A stretch of DNA of 46,443 bases from Actinomyces provencensis (GCF_900155435.1 NZ_LT700212.1:1207228-1253670); one strand, 5' to 3'. Shown: positions 25,426-33,896, numbered from the stretch's first letter. Made by a program: numbers and translations. The notes: generated by a model from the sequence alone, not told the origin.

Positions 25426-26778
25426 CCAGGTCTGGGCCGCGACCTGGACGGCGTCCCACGGTGAGCCCAGGGGTGGGGTGTAGGCGAGGTCGAGGTCGCT
25501 GATCTGGTCGATCGTGAGTCCGCAGTGGAGGGCAGTGGCGAAGGTGTCGACCCGCTTGGCGACCTCGCTGCCGCGTCGGCCCACGAGCTGGGCACCGAGG
25601 AGACGCCCGTCTGTGGGGTCCCCGGTGATGCGGAAGTGGATCTCGTTCGCCCCCGGATAGTAGGCCTTGTGGTCATCGGCGACCGAGGCGACCGTCACAG
25701 GAGTGCGCCCGACGCCAACTGCTTCATGGTCGCGCACGCCGGTGCGCGCCGCCACCAGGTCGAAGACCTTGACCACCTGGGTACCGACGGAACCGGCGAA
25801 GGACCGGTTCCCACCCACGGCGTTCTCCCCCGCGGTGCGGCCCTGCTTGTGGCTGGTGGTGCCCAGCGGTAGGTAGGTCTCACCCAGGAGGCGGTGGTGG
25901 GTGATCACGCCGTCACCGGCGGCCCAGATGCGAGGGAGCCCGGTGCGCATGTGCTCATCCACCACCACGGCGCGCCCCGCACCGAGACCCGCTCCCGCAC
26001 GCTGGAGGAGCTCCGTGTTGGGGCGCACACCGACGACGACGAGCACGAGGTCCGCGGTCTGCTCGAAGGCCCCGCCCTCGTCGGCGCCGCGGACTGTCAA
26101 GCTCCCCGAGGTCTTCTCGACACCGGTGACAGTGGTGCCCACCCGTACCCTGACGCCGTGGGCAGTGAGCTCCTCGTGGACGAGGGCGCCGAGTTCGGGG
26201 TCGAGGGTGGAGAGCACCTCCCCGCCGCGCTGGAGCTGGGTCACGTGCAGGCCGCGGGCAGTGAAGGCCTCCGCCATCTCCAGGCCGACGTACCCGGCGC
26301 CGACGATGATCACCGAGGCGGGGTGACGCTCCTGGAGGGAGCGCTCGAGGGCGAAGGTGTCCCCCATCGAATGGATGACGTGGACCCCGTCACCCGGACC
26401 GAGGAGGTCGAGCCCGGCAATCCCGACGCGGGAGGGCAGCGCGCCCGTGCCGACGACCAGTTCGTCGTACGGCATCCACTCCCTGCATCCCTCGGGAGTG
26501 CGGACCTCCAGGCGTTGGTCGGCGACGTCGATCGCGGTGGCCAGCGTGTCAGGTCGCAGGGTCAGACCTGCTGCCTCGAGGTCAGCCACGGTGCGGTGTG
26601 CGAGGGACTGCCACGGGGCCACTTCTCCGGTGAAGTAGTACGGGATGCCACAGATGGAGTAGTTGGGGTACTCGTCCGCCACGACGACACTCACATCCGT
26701 GTCAGGGGCGAGCTCCCGGGCGCGCAGTGCTGCGGAAATGCCGGCATCACTGCCGCCGACCACGATCAGATGGGTCAC
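25390..26778 (-). CDS. FAD-dependent CoA-disulfide-reductase-like oxidoreductase
   Basis: 462 residues from GTG 26778, with aaagg upstream. The FAD dinucleotide fold is LIVVGGSDAGISAALRA. NYSICGIPYYF places a single redox Cys at 43, the CoA-disulfide reductase position rather than a CxxxC pair. The NAD(P)H fold is VIIVGAGYVGLEMAEAF. IWAAGDGV closes the FAD site. The C-terminal dimerisation domain ends DLAYTPPLGSPWDAV. Such enzymes recur in arsenic clusters, perhaps keeping thiol carriers reduced. The role here is inferred from the neighbours. Confidence 0.85.
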   Translation of the reverse strand: MTHLIVVGGSDAGISAALRARELAPDTDVSVVVADEYPNYSICGIPYYFTGEVAPWQSLAHRTVADLEAAGLTLRPDTLATAIDVADQRLEVRTPEGCREWMPYDELVVGTGALPSRVGIAGLDLLGPGDGVHVIHSMGDTFALERSLQERHPASVIIVGAGYVGLEMAEAFTARGLHVTQLQRGGEVLSTLDPELGALVHEELTAHGVRVRVGTTVTGVEKTSGSLTVRGADEGGAFEQTADLVLVVVGVRPNTELLQRAGAGLGAGRAVVVDEHMRTGLPRIWAAGDGVITHHRLLGETYLPLGTTSHKQGRTAGENAVGGNRSFAGSVGTQVVKVFDLVAARTGVRDHEAVGVGRTPVTVASVADDHKAYYPGANEIHFRITGDPTDGRLLGAQLVGRRGSEVAKRVDTFATALHCGLTIDQISDLDLAYTPPLGSPWDAVQVAAQTWSARLGQTRARS

Positions 26779-26900
26779 GGGTGGGCCTTTCGACGGGTGG
26801 GACGTTCGCCACCAGCGGGGGAACCGGTGGACGGGGTTGCCCCAGTCCTGGGGCGCCCCAGGAGTCACTGGGTGGGACTCCTCTTGACGCGAGAGTATCA

Positions 26901-26916
26901 CTCAATCATCATTGAG
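26901..26916. promoter_or_regulatory. Perfect inverted repeat before arsR-arsC
   Basis: ctcaat-catc-attgag, with 6-bp arms, lies 3 nt before the ATG at 26920. TTGACG (26884-26889) and catcat (26907-26912), 17 nt apart, could be the promoter, so the repeat would cover the -10. Likely operator of the encoded ArsR domain. Confidence 0.6.
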
Positions 26917-26919
26917 GTA

Positions 26920-27591
26920 ATGAGCACTGAGCAATTGGATCTGTCGGGCCGGGTCGCGAGGTTCGCGGCACTGGCCGACCCCGTGCGCCTGCGGATCGTC
27001 GACCTGCTCACCCTGGGCGACCTCGCGCCCGTCGAACTCCAGGACCAGCTCGGCATCTCCTCCAGCCTGCTCGCACATCACTTGAACTCGCTCGAGGACG
27101 CGGGCATGCTGGCACGCACCCGCTCCGAGGCGGACCGTCGTCGCACGTACCTCCACCTGACCCCGACCGCATTCGCCGACCTGCTGCCATCCCCGACCAT
27201 GGGCGTACGGCGCGTGGTCTTCGTGTGCACGGGCAACTCTGCACGCTCCCAATTGGCCACCGCCCTCTGGCACCGGTGCAGCGCCGTACCGGTCGCATCT
27301 GCGGGCACGCACCCTGCCGCAGCCATCGAGCCGGGGGCAATCGCCACTGCCGCACGCCACGGCGTCGCCCTGCGGGCACGCAGTCCACGGGCAGTCGACC
27401 AGGTACTGGTGGCAGATGACTGCGTGATCACCGTCTGCGACTCCGCCCACGAGGAGCTCGGCGGTCGGGGACGGGTGCACTGGTCGGTGCCCGACCCCGT
27501 GCGCGACGGCTCGGATGCCGCCTTCGATGCGACATTTGAGGATCTGGCGGCGCGCGTCCACGACCTTGCGCCGCGCATCTCCATCGCCTGA
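26920..27591 (+). CDS. ArsR-ArsC fusion: repressor plus low-molecular-weight phosphatase-type arsenate reductase
   Basis: 223 residues from ATG 26920. Residues 1-90 are an ArsR-type winged helix (RFAALADPVRLRIVDLLTL, ISSSLLAHHLNSLEDAGML). Residues 98-223 are a protein-tyrosine-phosphatase-like ArsC: VVFVCTGNSARSQLATALW has the P-loop CxGNSxR, and VHWSVPDPVRDGSD supplies the acid DP. The sensing cysteines seen in the other ArsR are not obvious in the HTH part, so the ligand contact may differ. Fusing sensor and enzyme in one chain is known in actinobacteria. It is divergent from the oxidoreductase. Confidence 0.87.
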   Translation: MSTEQLDLSGRVARFAALADPVRLRIVDLLTLGDLAPVELQDQLGISSSLLAHHLNSLEDAGMLARTRSEADRRRTYLHLTPTAFADLLPSPTMGVRRVVFVCTGNSARSQLATALWHRCSAVPVASAGTHPAAAIEPGAIATAARHGVALRARSPRAVDQVLVADDCVITVCDSAHEELGGRGRVHWSVPDPVRDGSDAAFDATFEDLAARVHDLAPRISIA

Positions 27592-27650
27592 GAGCAGGGT
27601 CACCCGCGGCCAACACGAACCAGCACCGCAGGATCATCCATGCCTCGGTC

Positions 27651-27678
27651 GACCAGTGCCGCACTCGTCAATGCGGTC
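27651..27678 (+). repeat. Right 28-bp direct repeat flanking the ars cassette
   Basis: Same orientation as 21643-21670, 23 of 28 positions identical, containing ctcgtcaatg. It lies 60 nt after the arsR-arsC stop and before the RibD-like gene. Confidence 0.6.
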
Positions 27679-27726
27679 GGGTGCGACGGCGGCGAGTGTC
27701 CCGCGCGCCCGACGGACGGCCCGATC

Positions 27727-28290
27727 TCAACGTCCCCGGTAGTGCAGGAGCACGACCCCGTTCTCGAAGGTCCGCTCCTCCACGAGGTCGAGGGCGAGCC
27801 TGCAGCCGTCAGGCAGCGCACGCAGCCCACCGCCCACGGTCTTCGGGACGATGAAGAACCTGAAGTCCCGCACCAGACCAGCACGGATCGCCTCCGCCGC
27901 CGTTGTCGGTCCGAAGATCTCCACCTCCCCCGCCGCATCGTCGACGATGCGCTCGAGCCCCTCGAGGTCGAGGTGGGGCACGAGGGTCACGCTTCCTTCC
28001 CCCAGATCGGACTCACCAAGGGTCGAGGACGCGACCACCAGGTCCAGGGCCAGCCAGCGGCGGGCGAACTCCTTCTCGGCGTCGCCCCACTCCTCCCCCT
28101 CCGGCTCGGCCTCCCAGTACCTCATCAACTGGTAGGTCCTGCGCCCGAGCACCTCGGTGGAGACCGCCCCCATGCGCTCCACGTGGAAGTCGAAGACCTC
28201 CACATTGGGCGCCGACCACTGGAAGTCGCCATCGGCGTCGGCGGCGTACCCATCGACAGAGACAGTTGCGGTGAAGCTGAGAGTGCCCAT
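27727..28290 (-). CDS. RibD C-terminal / dihydrofolate-reductase-like protein
   Basis: 187 residues from ATG 28290. It starts MGTLSFTATVSVDGYAADADG, the N-terminal strand and loop of the family, then VLGRRTYQLMRYWEA, later EVEIFGPTTAAEAIRAGLVRDFRFFIVPKTVGGG. This is the RibD_C/YyaP-YwjB type of NADPH-dependent reductase, whose substrates are mostly unknown. It stands alone on its strand between the arsenic cassette and the YefM/YoeB pair. Confidence 0.82.
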   Translation of the reverse strand: MGTLSFTATVSVDGYAADADGDFQWSAPNVEVFDFHVERMGAVSTEVLGRRTYQLMRYWEAEPEGEEWGDAEKEFARRWLALDLVVASSTLGESDLGEGSVTLVPHLDLEGLERIVDDAAGEVEIFGPTTAAEAIRAGLVRDFRFFIVPKTVGGGLRALPDGCRLALDLVEERTFENGVVLLHYRGR

Positions 28291-28449
28291 ACCTGATCGT
28301 AGTGCGACGTGGGTCACATGGCGCGGGGGCAACAGGGGCCGCCCTCGCGCCCGTGTTGATGGATGGAGCGGCGTCGGCCCCTCGAGCGACGAGTAGGCGC
28401 TACAGGGAGGGATGCACAACGCACACCATGGCTCTTTCGACATCCGAGT

Positions 28450-28470
28450 GGTACCGTAAATAGGTACTGT
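28450..28470. promoter_or_regulatory. Probable autoregulatory site of yefM-yoeB
   Basis: ggtacc (28450-28455) and ggtac (28463-28467) are spaced 13 nt apart in an AT-rich stretch, 30 nt before yefM. YefM operators are short gtac-type palindromes, so this is the likely binding region. Promoter elements are not clear. Confidence 0.4.
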
Positions 28471-28497
28471 TCCATCGACACAAGGAGAGGTCTGAGG

Positions 28498-28749
28498 ATG
28501 TCCATCAGCGCCAGCGAAGCGCGCAAGACCCTGTTTCCCCTCATTGAACGTGTGAACGAGGATCGCGACGCAGTTGAGATCGTTTCCCGGAAGGGCAATG
28601 CCGTTCTCATGGCTGCCGACGAGTACGCGGCCTGGCAGGAGACTGCCTATCTGTTCCGCTCGCCCGCCAATGCTCGCAGGCTGCTCGATGCCTACGAGAG
28701 CGCTCGATCGGGAGACTCGGAGCCGCACGAGCTCGACCGGGAGGACTGA
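28498..28749 (+). CDS. yefM: YefM-type antitoxin (Phd/YefM family)
   Basis: 83 residues from ATG 28498, with aaggagagg upstream. MSISASEARKTLFPLIERVNED, then EIVSRKGNAVLMAADEYAAWQETAYLFRSP, matches YefM throughout. The N-terminal half binds DNA and the C-terminal half (LLDAYESARSG) wraps the toxin. The stop overlaps yoeB by one nt (TGATG). Confidence 0.93.
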   Translation: MSISASEARKTLFPLIERVNEDRDAVEIVSRKGNAVLMAADEYAAWQETAYLFRSPANARRLLDAYESARSGDSEPHELDRED

Positions 28750-29003
28750 TGCGCTTGGTCTGGGCCTCGTATGCGTGGGAGGACTACAAGCACTGGCAGA
28801 CCGCGGACCGGAGGACTCTCAAGCGACTCAACGCTCTCATTGACGCATGCCTGCGCGATCCATTCGACGGTATCGGGAAGCCTGAGCAGCTCAAGTACGG
28901 TGCGCAGGGGGCGTGGTCCAGGAGGATCACTGACGAACACCGACTGGTGTATCTGGTGGACGGCGATGACCTGGTCATTCTCCAGGCGAGGTACCACTAC
29001 TGA
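28749..29003 (+). CDS. yoeB: Txe/YoeB-type mRNA interferase toxin
   Basis: 84 residues. LVWASYAWEDYKHWQTADRR starts the family, GIGKPEQLKYGAQGAWSRRI holds the catalytic Glu region and the KPE/L-G-WSRRI block, and it ends with VILQARYHY. The last His-Tyr pair is the conserved C-terminus needed for ribosome-dependent mRNA cleavage. It looks intact. Coupled to yefM. Confidence 0.93.
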   Translation: MRLVWASYAWEDYKHWQTADRRTLKRLNALIDACLRDPFDGIGKPEQLKYGAQGAWSRRITDEHRLVYLVDGDDLVILQARYHY

Positions 29004-29094
29004 GTCTCTCTCGACCTCAGCCACTCCCGCGCTCACTGACGGCGAAGGCACGCGAGGCCGCGACAGCGCCCGAGCGCTTCGCCCCCTGATCACG

Positions 29095-29463
29095 ATGCAA
29101 GCAAATCGGTGGTACGCGAACCTCATCCACATGAGGCTCGAGATGGGACAGATGATGCGCAGCACAGAAGGTAGCCGGGACCCGACCACCACGGTCCTGT
29201 CCATCATCGAGGCCGCGGACATGCTGGGGATCTCCCGCCCTGCACTGTCTCGGCTTCTTGAGGAGGGTGAAATCCCATTGATTGAGCCGCGTCGACATCG
29301 ACGGATCCTGCTGACAGAGGTACACAAGTATCGGGAACGGCAGGCGCAGGAAGCTGATGCAGCGCTGTCCGACATTGTTGCGGATGCCACTGCGTTCGGT
29401 GACTACGACCAGGACCTTGCCGCTGTACGGACAGCTCTGAGAGCTGCTCGCGGACGCAAGTGA
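29095..29463 (+). CDS. Excisionase-type HTH protein, probable antitoxin-like regulator
   Basis: About 122 residues if ATG 29095 is used. The frame is open farther upstream and ATG 29131 is also possible. VLSIIEAADMLGISRPALSRLLEEGEIPLIEPRRHRRILLTEVHKYRERQAQEADAALSD is a MerR/excisionase-type helix-turn-helix with the typical Arg/His-rich wing. Proteins of this kind commonly precede PIN-domain toxins. No PIN gene follows here, so it may be an orphan antitoxin. It lies 90 nt after yoeB. Confidence 0.7.
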   Translation: MQANRWYANLIHMRLEMGQMMRSTEGSRDPTTTVLSIIEAADMLGISRPALSRLLEEGEIPLIEPRRHRRILLTEVHKYRERQAQEADAALSDIVADATAFGDYDQDLAAVRTALRAARGRK

Positions 29464-29512
29464 CGCATGTCAACCCTGTGCGGTTTCGTCGTCCAGTGCA
29501 ACCGACGCACGG

Positions 29513-29689
29513 GTGACGTCCGTGTCGACCACCCACGCCTCGGTCGAAGACGCCGTGGACGAGCGTCTGGAGCTGGAGAGCGCGAGAAGAGACATGGACA
29601 TCGAGATCGCCCTGTTGGTGGCCGACAGTATCGACACCATCCAGCGCACGCACTCTCGATACTTCATGCGTCGCCAAGTCACCTCGTAG
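29513..29689 (+). CDS. Possible small acidic helical protein
   Basis: 58 residues from GTG 29513 to TAG 29687-29689, on the same strand as the HTH gene. Third positions are almost all G or C, as in real genes here. It contains SVEDAVDERLELESARRDMD, a likely helix, and ends THSRYFMRRQVTS. No family is recognised and no clear ribosome-binding site is seen. The opposite strand is also open, so this is tentative. Confidence 0.3.
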   Translation: MTSVSTTHASVEDAVDERLELESARRDMDIEIALLVADSIDTIQRTHSRYFMRRQVTS

Positions 29690-29796
29690 GTTTCGTCGTT
29701 GAGCGCTCAGATCGGTCCACGTCGATGCCGATGTACCACAAGTGGGCGCACGCACGTGCGCACTGTCGGGGGGCCGGTCATGAAGGCAAGGGATGT

Positions 29797-29811
29797 CCGC
29801 CCTCGTCAATG
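29797..29811 (+). repeat. Third copy of the ccgccctcgtcaatg core
   Basis: 15-nt exact match to 21651-21665, placed in the gap between the small-gene cluster and the 3' end of proA, at the right border of the accessory insertion. Confidence 0.6.
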
Positions 29812-29930
29812 CCGGTGCCCGTTCGCGCTGCGCACGACGAGCACAACCCTGCCCACAGCGCGGCACTCCCCCACCATACCCCGCGCCGAACCGCGCGCCG
29901 GAGCGCGAGGAGCCACGCCGCCGGAGGACG

Positions 29931-31211
29931 TCAGCTCCGGATCGCGCCGTTACCCTCGATGACCCAGGTGGTCGTGGTCAGCTCTTCCAGACCCATGGGG
30001 CCCCTCGCGTGGAGCTTCTGGGTGGAGATGCCGATCTCCGCACCCAGACCCAGCTGGCCGCCGTCGGTGAAGCGCGTGGAGGCGTTGATCGCGATGGCCG
30101 CGGAGTCCAGTTCCGTGCGGAAGCGACGCGCGGAGTCGATGCTGCGCGTGCAGATCGCCTCCGTGTGCCCGGTGGAGTGGCGGCGGATGTGCTCGATCGC
30201 CTCGTCCAGGTCGGCCACCACCCGCACCGCCAGGTCCATGGAGAGGTACTCGCGGCCCCAGTCCTCCTCGGTGGCGTCCACGACCAGGTCCTGGTCGATG
30301 CCCGGGTTCGCGCGCGCGATGGCCACCGTCGCCTCGTCCCCGTGGATGCGCACACCGACTGTCGTCAGGCGGGTGAGGGCCTGGACCAGGAACTCCTCGG
30401 CGACATCGTGGTGGACCAGCAGGGTCTCGGCCGCGTTGCACACGCCCACGCGCTGGGTCTTGGAGTTCATGACGATGTTCTCCGCCTGCGCCAGGTCCGC
30501 TCCGGCGTCGACGTAGACGTGGCAGTTGCCGGTGCCCGTCTCGATGACAGGCACCTTGGCGTGGTCGACGACGGAGCGGATCAGCCCGGCCCCGCCTCGC
30601 GGGATGAGGACGTCGATGCCGCCGCGGGCCTCCATCAACGCCGTGGCTCCCGCGCGGCCCCAGGGGTCGACCGTCTGGATGAGGTCTGCGGGCAGGTCGG
30701 CGGAGACCAGCGCGTCGCGCAGGACGGTGATGGTGACCCGGTTGGTGGCCTCCGCCGCGGTGCCGCCGCGCAGGATGACGGCGTTGCCGGACTTGAGGGC
30801 GAGGCTGGCGGCGTCGACGGTGACGTTGGGGCGGGCCTCGTAGATCATGCCGATGACGCCCAGCGGCACCGCTACCTGCGTGACGCGCAGGCCGTCCTCG
30901 GTGACGCTTCCGCGCACGACGCGTCCGACCGGGTCGGGCAGGGCGGCGACCTCGCGCACGGCGGCGGCGACAGCGGTGAGGCGGGGCGCGTCCAGACGTA
31001 GGCGGTCGACGAGGGCGTCGTCCATGTGCTCAGCACGGGCACGGGCCACGTCCTCGGCATTGGCGGCCAGGACCTCCTCGGCGCGGTCCTCCAGGGCGGT
31101 GGCCATGGCCTCCAGGGCGCGGTCCTTCACCCGGGAGGTGGAGGTGGCAAGCACACGGGAGGCGACGCGAGCGGCGTCGGTGAGGGCGGAGATGTCAGGC
31201 ACGTCAGTCAT
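29931..31211 (-). CDS. proA: Gamma-glutamyl phosphate reductase
   Basis: 426 residues from ATG 31211. The nucleotide-binding part has [21 protein letters not shown], then [12 protein letters not shown]. The catalytic Cys is in [14 protein letters not shown]. The C-terminus [22 protein letters not shown] is the ProA hallmark. It reduces gamma-glutamyl phosphate to glutamate semialdehyde for proline. proB, the preceding step, is 3.9 kb away across an insertion of four genes, so the usual proBA operon is split. Confidence 0.95.
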   Translation of the reverse strand: MTDVPDISALTDAARVASRVLATSTSRVKDRALEAMATALEDRAEEVLAANAEDVARARAEHMDDALVDRLRLDAPRLTAVAAAVREVAALPDPVGRVVRGSVTEDGLRVTQVAVPLGVIGMIYEARPNVTVDAASLALKSGNAVILRGGTAAEATNRVTITVLRDALVSADLPADLIQTVDPWGRAGATALMEARGGIDVLIPRGGAGLIRSVVDHAKVPVIETGTGNCHVYVDAGADLAQAENIVMNSKTQRVGVCNAAETLLVHHDVAEEFLVQALTRLTTVGVRIHGDEATVAIARANPGIDQDLVVDATEEDWGREYLSMDLAVRVVADLDEAIEHIRRHSTGHTEAICTRSIDSARRFRTELDSAAIAINASTRFTDGGQLGLGAEIGISTQKLHARGPMGLEELTTTTWVIEGNGAIRS

Positions 31212-31604
31212 GTCGCAATGATTCCACAGCAGGTGGGGCGGGATGGGCGGTGGTTGGCGGTTCAGGGCTGGGTCTGGAGCGTGAGGGCGGCGGGGTCGCC
31301 CTCGTCGGCGGGAGTGGAAGCGCAAGGCCACCGGGGTCGCCCTCGTGCGCGGGTCGTGTCCCGCGCGGAGCAACGCAGACCTGCGGCCTGCGGGAGTGCC
31401 GATCACTGGTCTCCCGACGCCCCGACATTCCGACATCGCGAGCGTCCCCCGAAGCAGCTCGCTGGCCCCCACCCACACGGGCGAGGACCAGCGAGTTCAG
31501 CGACTGCCGCCTGCGCGGGAGGCGACCCCGGACGCTGTTCAGCTCACGGAGCCGACGTCCCGGGGATCACCTCTACACGTTCACCGCTGCGCGCGGCGAG
31601 TGGC
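31212..31604. other. Intergenic gap between proA and yceI
   Basis: No gene recognised. Two direct copies of ggggtcgccctcgt occur at 31293-31306 and 31334-31347, members of the intergenic cgccctcgt family. The rest shows no terminator or clear promoter. Confidence 0.4.
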
Positions 31605-32132
31605 TCAGGCCTGCTTGGTGGCCTCGATCTCCAGGGTGATGGCGATCTTGTCGCCGACCAGCATACCGCCGGCGGCCTGTGCCTTGTTCCAGGTCAGGCC
31701 GAAGTCCTTCCGCGAGATGGTGGTGGTGCCCTCGAAGGCGGCGCGGTCGAAGCCGAAGGGGTCGGTGGCCGTGCCCTCGAAGGTCACGTCGATGTCGACG
31801 GGCTGGGTGACGCCGTGGATGGTGAGGTCGCCCGAGAGGACGAACTCGTCGCGGGTGCCGGAGACGCCGGTGGAGGTGAAGGTCCACTCCGGGAACTTCT
31901 CCACCTCGAAGAAGTCGGCCGAACGCAGGTGGTTGTCTCGGTCGGCGTTGTTGGTGTTCACGGAGGCGGCATTGATGGTCGCCGTGGCGGAGGAACCCTC
32001 GGGGGTGGTCTCATCGGCCACGGTGATGGTGCCGTGGAAGTCGTCGAATGCTCCACGGGTCTTGCCGATGCCGGCGTGACGAACGGTGAAGCCGAGGGTC
32101 GAGTGGGTGGGGTCGATGGTGTAGGTCGACAT
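31605..32132 (-). CDS. YceI-family protein, cytoplasmic form
   Basis: 175 residues. It starts MSTYTIDPTHSTLGFTVRHAGIGKTRG and later has NNADRDNHLRSADFFEVEKFPEWTF, GDLTIHGVTQPVDIDV and DFGLTWNKAQAAGGMLVGDKI. These are the lipocalin-like beta-barrel signatures of YceI, which binds polyisoprenoids. There is no signal peptide, unlike E. coli YceI, so it acts inside the cell. It is divergent from the TetR operon. Confidence 0.92.
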   Translation of the reverse strand: MSTYTIDPTHSTLGFTVRHAGIGKTRGAFDDFHGTITVADETTPEGSSATATINAASVNTNNADRDNHLRSADFFEVEKFPEWTFTSTGVSGTRDEFVLSGDLTIHGVTQPVDIDVTFEGTATDPFGFDRAAFEGTTTISRKDFGLTWNKAQAAGGMLVGDKIAITLEIEATKQA

Positions 32133-32431
32133 GTGTGCCTCCGAGGTGGTGTGGAAGGGGGCCGCGTGGCCCGTCTAGTTTGTTGACGTCGCAACTATAT
32201 GTCGGGAGCAGCCATCGCGCACGGCTCTGACGGTCCTGACCGGGGTGGGGTGCCCCACACACCGTCGGTCGGTCGGCCCGACCGCGGGTCACACTGCACC
32301 CCTGGTCGGGGACGCTCGCGTTCGACGTCTGAGGTCGGTCCAGTGCCCTGCTCGGTCGGGCACGTGCACCCTCGTCCGGTGCCCACGCCCCACGCTCCTT
32401 CCCTCTGTGCCCTGCCCAGGACGCTGCTAAT

Positions 32432-32446
32432 GTGAGCACTGCTTAC
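32432..32446. promoter_or_regulatory. Candidate TetR operator
   Basis: gtgagca-c-tgcttac, 12 of 15 positions symmetric, is 18 nt before the tetR start and overlaps taatgt (32428-32433), a possible -10. Position and symmetry fit autoregulation by the downstream TetR. Confidence 0.5.
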
Positions 32447-32464
32447 TTGATGGAGGGAGGACCC

Positions 32465-33109
32465 ATGGGACAGGACGCGCCGGCAGCGGTCGCGACACCG
32501 GCAGCGACACCGGTCGCGCCGCCCCACGGGTACCACCACGGCGATCTGCGGGCCACGCTCCTCACCACCGCCCTGGAGATGCTCGAGGCCGGTGAGTCCT
32601 TCTCCCTGCGTGCGGTCGCCCGACGGGCAGGCGTGTCCACGGCCGCTCCCTACCGGCACTTCGCGGACCGCGACGCCCTCGAATCGGCCCTGGCCGTGCA
32701 CGGACTGCAGGAGCTCATGCACGACCTGACGGACGGACCTCCCCTGCCCGGCACCCCCGCCGCAGTCGGCGAGCTCGCCGTGCGCTACGTGCGCTTCGCC
32801 CTGCGCCGACCCGCACTCTTCAGGCTCATGTTCGGACGGGCCTGCACGCCCGGGGTCGACGGAGCCACTGACCCGGTGCACGCCGCCGCCCAGGCCCTGG
32901 AGGAGCACCTGGTCTCCGTCGTGTCCGAGGTCCACCCACACTCGGACCCCGTCCCCCTGGCCATGGCCGCCTGGTCCCTGGCCCACGGCCTGGCGTTCCT
33001 CCACCTCGACGGCAAGCTCACCAACACGGACCCTGCGGAGGTGGACCAGCGCGTGCGGTCCACCGTCGCCTCGGTCTTCCCCTCCCCGCCCACCACGGAA
33101 CAGAACTGA
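32465..33109 (+). CDS. TetR/AcrR-family regulator
   Basis: 214 residues from ATG 32465, preceded by ggagggagg. HGDLRATLLTTALEMLEAGESFSLRAVARRAGVSTAAPYRHFADRDALESAL is the TetR helix-turn-helix. The C-terminal part (VRYVRFALRRPALFRLMFG) is a WHG-type ligand domain. The next gene starts 7 nt downstream, so it probably controls the DJ-1 and SDR genes, perhaps in response to a reactive metabolite. Confidence 0.88.
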   Translation: MGQDAPAAVATPAATPVAPPHGYHHGDLRATLLTTALEMLEAGESFSLRAVARRAGVSTAAPYRHFADRDALESALAVHGLQELMHDLTDGPPLPGTPAAVGELAVRYVRFALRRPALFRLMFGRACTPGVDGATDPVHAAAQALEEHLVSVVSEVHPHSDPVPLAMAAWSLAHGLAFLHLDGKLTNTDPAEVDQRVRSTVASVFPSPPTTEQN

Positions 33110-33116
33110 GGCCACC

Positions 33117-33803
33117 ATGACACCGCGCATCCTGGACGTCGTCACCAACGTCGACCACTTCGAGGCCGATCCCTCCCACCCCACCGGACTGTGGCTCTCG
33201 GAGCTGAGCCACGCCCACGACGTGTTCGCCGCCCACGGCTTCGACCAGACGATCGTGAGCCCCGCCGGAGGGGAGTCACCCCTGGAGCCCCGGTCCCTGC
33301 GCTTCCCCTACTTCGACTCCTCGGCCAGGGCGTGGCGCGACGACCCCGAGAGGATGGCCCTGCTCAGGCACACCGCCAGCCCCGAGCAGGTGGACCCGGG
33401 CGACTACGACGCCATCTACTTCGCCGGCGGTCACGGTGCCATGTTCGACTTCCCGGGCAGCGAGGGCCTGCAGGAGATCACCCGGGCGATCTTCGAGGCC
33501 GGCGGTGTCGTCGGCGCCGTGTGCCACGGGTACTGCGGTCTGCTCGACACCCGCCTCTCCACCGGTGAGTACCTCGTCGCGGGCCGCCGACTCACGGGCT
33601 TCTCCTGGCGGGAGGAGGTCCTCGGCCGCGTCAACCGGATCGTGCCCTACGACGTCGAGGAGGAGGTGCGCAGGCGCGGCGCCCACTACTCCAAGGCGTT
33701 CCTGCCGTTCGTCCCGAACACGGTCGTCGACGGCCACCTCGTGACCGGGCAGAACCCCGCTTCGGCCAAGGCCACCGCGACCAGGATCGCCGCGCTCCTC
33801 TGA
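33117..33803 (+). CDS. DJ-1/PfpI superfamily protein, HchA/Hsp31-like
   Basis: 228 residues. AIYFAGGHGAMFDFP and GAVCHGYCGLLDT give the nucleophile-elbow Cys-His of the family, with an upstream Glu region (SELSHAHDVFAAHG). Enzymes of this shape act as glyoxalase III or deglycase, detoxifying methylglyoxal. It follows the TetR gene by 7 nt. Confidence 0.87.
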   Translation: MTPRILDVVTNVDHFEADPSHPTGLWLSELSHAHDVFAAHGFDQTIVSPAGGESPLEPRSLRFPYFDSSARAWRDDPERMALLRHTASPEQVDPGDYDAIYFAGGHGAMFDFPGSEGLQEITRAIFEAGGVVGAVCHGYCGLLDTRLSTGEYLVAGRRLTGFSWREEVLGRVNRIVPYDVEEEVRRRGAHYSKAFLPFVPNTVVDGHLVTGQNPASAKATATRIAALL

Positions 33804-33854
33804 GCGACGGGCGACCCCCCTCCGCCCTCGTCCGTCTCTCCACCTCCGGACCCG

Positions 33855-33878
33855 CACCCACACCCACACCCACACCCA
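33855..33878. repeat. Hexanucleotide tandem repeat (caccca)4
   Basis: Four perfect units, ending 18 nt before the start of the SDR gene at 33897. It may be a slippage tract. Confidence 0.85.
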
Positions 33879-33896
33879 CGGCAAGGACGGCACCAC

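Noticed and set aside
29470-29682. VapC-like minus-strand remnant (WVVDTDV)
   Set aside because: The VVDTDV start resembles a PIN domain, but the acidic and helical remainder is missing and the frame ends 15 codons later; similarity is too short.
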